DNA of 7,358 nt from Saprospiraceae bacterium (GTDB lineage Bacteria > Bacteroidota > Bacteroidia > Chitinophagales > Saprospiraceae), in the NCBI GenBank assembly GCA_020852155.1, contig JADZBJ010000385.1, forward strand, positions 1 through 7,358, given 5' to 3'. The position numbers and the translations under genes were made by a program. The number at the start of each line of letters is the position of its first letter. Positions within the stretch are counted from its first letter, which is position 1. This document shows, piece after piece, positions 6,510 to 7,358 of this stretch. The notes below the pieces were generated by a model, which had not been told where the DNA came from, made no database searches, and saw only the letters and a program-made list of their open reading frames with translations.

Positions 6510-7358
6510 TACTTCAACAGCGTCACGTTGCCTTTTTTAGTATAGACAGCGCCGTTGCCGCAGCGGGCGCGTACATACCACGCATAAGCGTCGGCGGTCA
6601 GTTCGCGGCCGTTGTGCGTACCATCCCAGCCTTTGGCTTTTACGTCTGTTGTTTCATATACTTTTTCGCCCCAGCGATCCCAAACTACGAAATACAGTTC
6701 AGTGATGTTCAGGCCGCGCACGATGAAGTAGTCGTTTTTGCCGGAGTTATCCGGTGTAAATGCCGTCGGTACAAAGATGTAAGGCTCGACACATTCTCCA
6801 GACATGAAGTGTACCCTGACCGTCGCCGTATCCACGCAACCGTTTTCGTCCGTTACCTGAACGATGTAGTCTGTGGTTTCCTGCGGTTGAGCAGTTGGTT
6901 CGGCGGTATCTTCATTGATCAGCGTATTCGCAGGCGTCCATTGATAAGTAAATACTGTACCGTCGCCGGTTGCTGTTGCCAGCAAGGTCGTCGTTTGTCC
7001 GATGCAGATGGTATCCGGCCCGGTGACTTCGGCAGCAACGGCCAATTGTGTCACCGTCAGCGGAATGCTGAATGAAGCCGTACAACCGAACTGGTTCGTC
7101 ACGGTGGCCGTGTAAACGGTGCTGGTTGTTGTCGTCACTGTCGGGTTAGCAATCGGATCCAGTGCAGGCGACCACACAAAGGTCAGTTGGTCGTCAGGGT
7201 CGAGGTTGGTGATACTCAACTGCGTTTCCATCTCGCGGCACGCTTTGCCTTCTGCCGGATCGGCTTCTGCATTGACGGCTGCCAGGTTGACCATAATGCT
7301 GTCAAATGCAGGGCAAAGGTTCGTTGCACTGGCACGCACATACACCATTTTATTTTCA
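6509..7358 (-). CDS. Ig/PKD-repeat surface protein with type B T9SS (gliding-motility) C-terminal domain, 5'-partial
   Basis: C-terminal 283 residues of a larger surface protein. The frame stays open to the window edge (Glu-Asn-Lys before the first in-frame Met at 7348), and that Met sits inside a repeat, so the true start lies beyond the window. Numbering from that Met, two Ig/PKD-like repeats of the SprB/adhesin kind are seen: about 37-99 (FVWSPALDP at 57-65, VYTATVTNQFGC at 78-89) and about 113-181 (YQWTPANTL at 135-143, DYIVQVTDENGC at 160-171). Their pattern is Cys at the start, WSP/WTP in the middle and nGC near the end. Residues 187-279 are the type B sorting domain found on gliding-motility and large T9SS substrates: FVPTAFTPDNSGKND at 192-206, WDRWGEKVYE at 223-232, GWDGTHNG at 240-247, then KKGNVTLLK. 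Such proteins are exported by T9SS, usually with a PorP/SprF-like partner; none is encoded directly downstream. Likely an adhesin or structural surface protein; a motility role is not shown. Confidence 0.92.
   Translation of the reverse strand, partial: ENKMVYVRASATNLCPAFDSIMVNLAAVNAEADPAEGKACREMETQLSITNLDPDDQLTFVWSPALDPIANPTVTTTTSTVYTATVTNQFGCTASFSIPLTVTQLAVAAEVTGPDTICIGQTTTLLATATGDGTVFTYQWTPANTLINEDTAEPTAQPQETTDYIVQVTDENGCVDTATVRVHFMSGECVEPYIFVPTAFTPDNSGKNDYFIVRGLNITELYFVVWDRWGEKVYETTDVKAKGWDGTHNGRELTADAYAWYVRARCGNGAVYTKKGNVTLLK

Noticed and set aside
6452..7075. A 207-codon plus-strand frame opposite the Ig-like/type B T9SS gene
   Set aside because: It starts inside the terminator hairpin and is antisense to a clearly recognised sorting domain, so it is a shadow.

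Overview
The window looks like a piece of a Bacteroidota chromosome, most likely from the Saprospiria/Chitinophagia side of the phylum. The main reasons are two adjacent minus-strand genes whose products carry the two Bacteroidota-specific type IX secretion (T9SS) C-terminal sorting domains, a TAnnTTTG-type -7 promoter element, weak or absent Shine-Dalgarno sequences, and short tandem repeats in the gaps between genes. Placement below phylum level is inference.

Layout. The left half is read rightwards. An array of 8-bp repeats (1-96, degenerating to 111) abuts the start of a Kv-beta-type aldo/keto reductase (112-1095). A DksA/TraR-like protein with a degenerate zinc finger follows (1155-1742), preceded by a good -7 element. 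Its stop codon is followed directly by six perfect heptamers (1743-1784). The 170-bp gap before murF (1955-3274) holds a candidate -7 element and a long hairpin (1854-1892). A strong hairpin terminator (3340-3387) closes murF.

The right half is read leftwards and encodes cell-envelope and surface proteins. In order of transcription these are: the C-terminal part of a large adhesin-like protein with Ig/PKD-like repeats and a type B T9SS domain (7358 to 6509, 5' end outside the window); a classical terminator (6463-6417); a probable lipoprotein with a carboxypeptidase-regulatory-like domain (6313-5684); a decayed hairpin related in sequence to the murF terminator (5661-5632); and a secreted parallel beta-helix protein with a type A T9SS domain (5529-3448). 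murF and the beta-helix gene converge on the terminator at 3340-3387.

How the genes work together. MurF makes the last cytoplasmic peptidoglycan precursor. The DksA-like protein is a probable RNA-polymerase-binding regulator. The reductase is a soluble NADPH-dependent enzyme with no obvious link to its neighbours. The three minus-strand genes would all put proteins on or in the outer envelope, but each has its own spacing and a terminator-like element, so they look like separate units rather than one operon. No tRNA, rRNA, CRISPR array, insertion sequence or defence system was seen, and no gap exceeds 200 bp. The more notable points are the intergenic repeats and hairpins, the zinc-finger loss in the DksA-like protein, and an AT-rich core inside the beta-helix gene. 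I found no clear sign of an undescribed multi-gene system.
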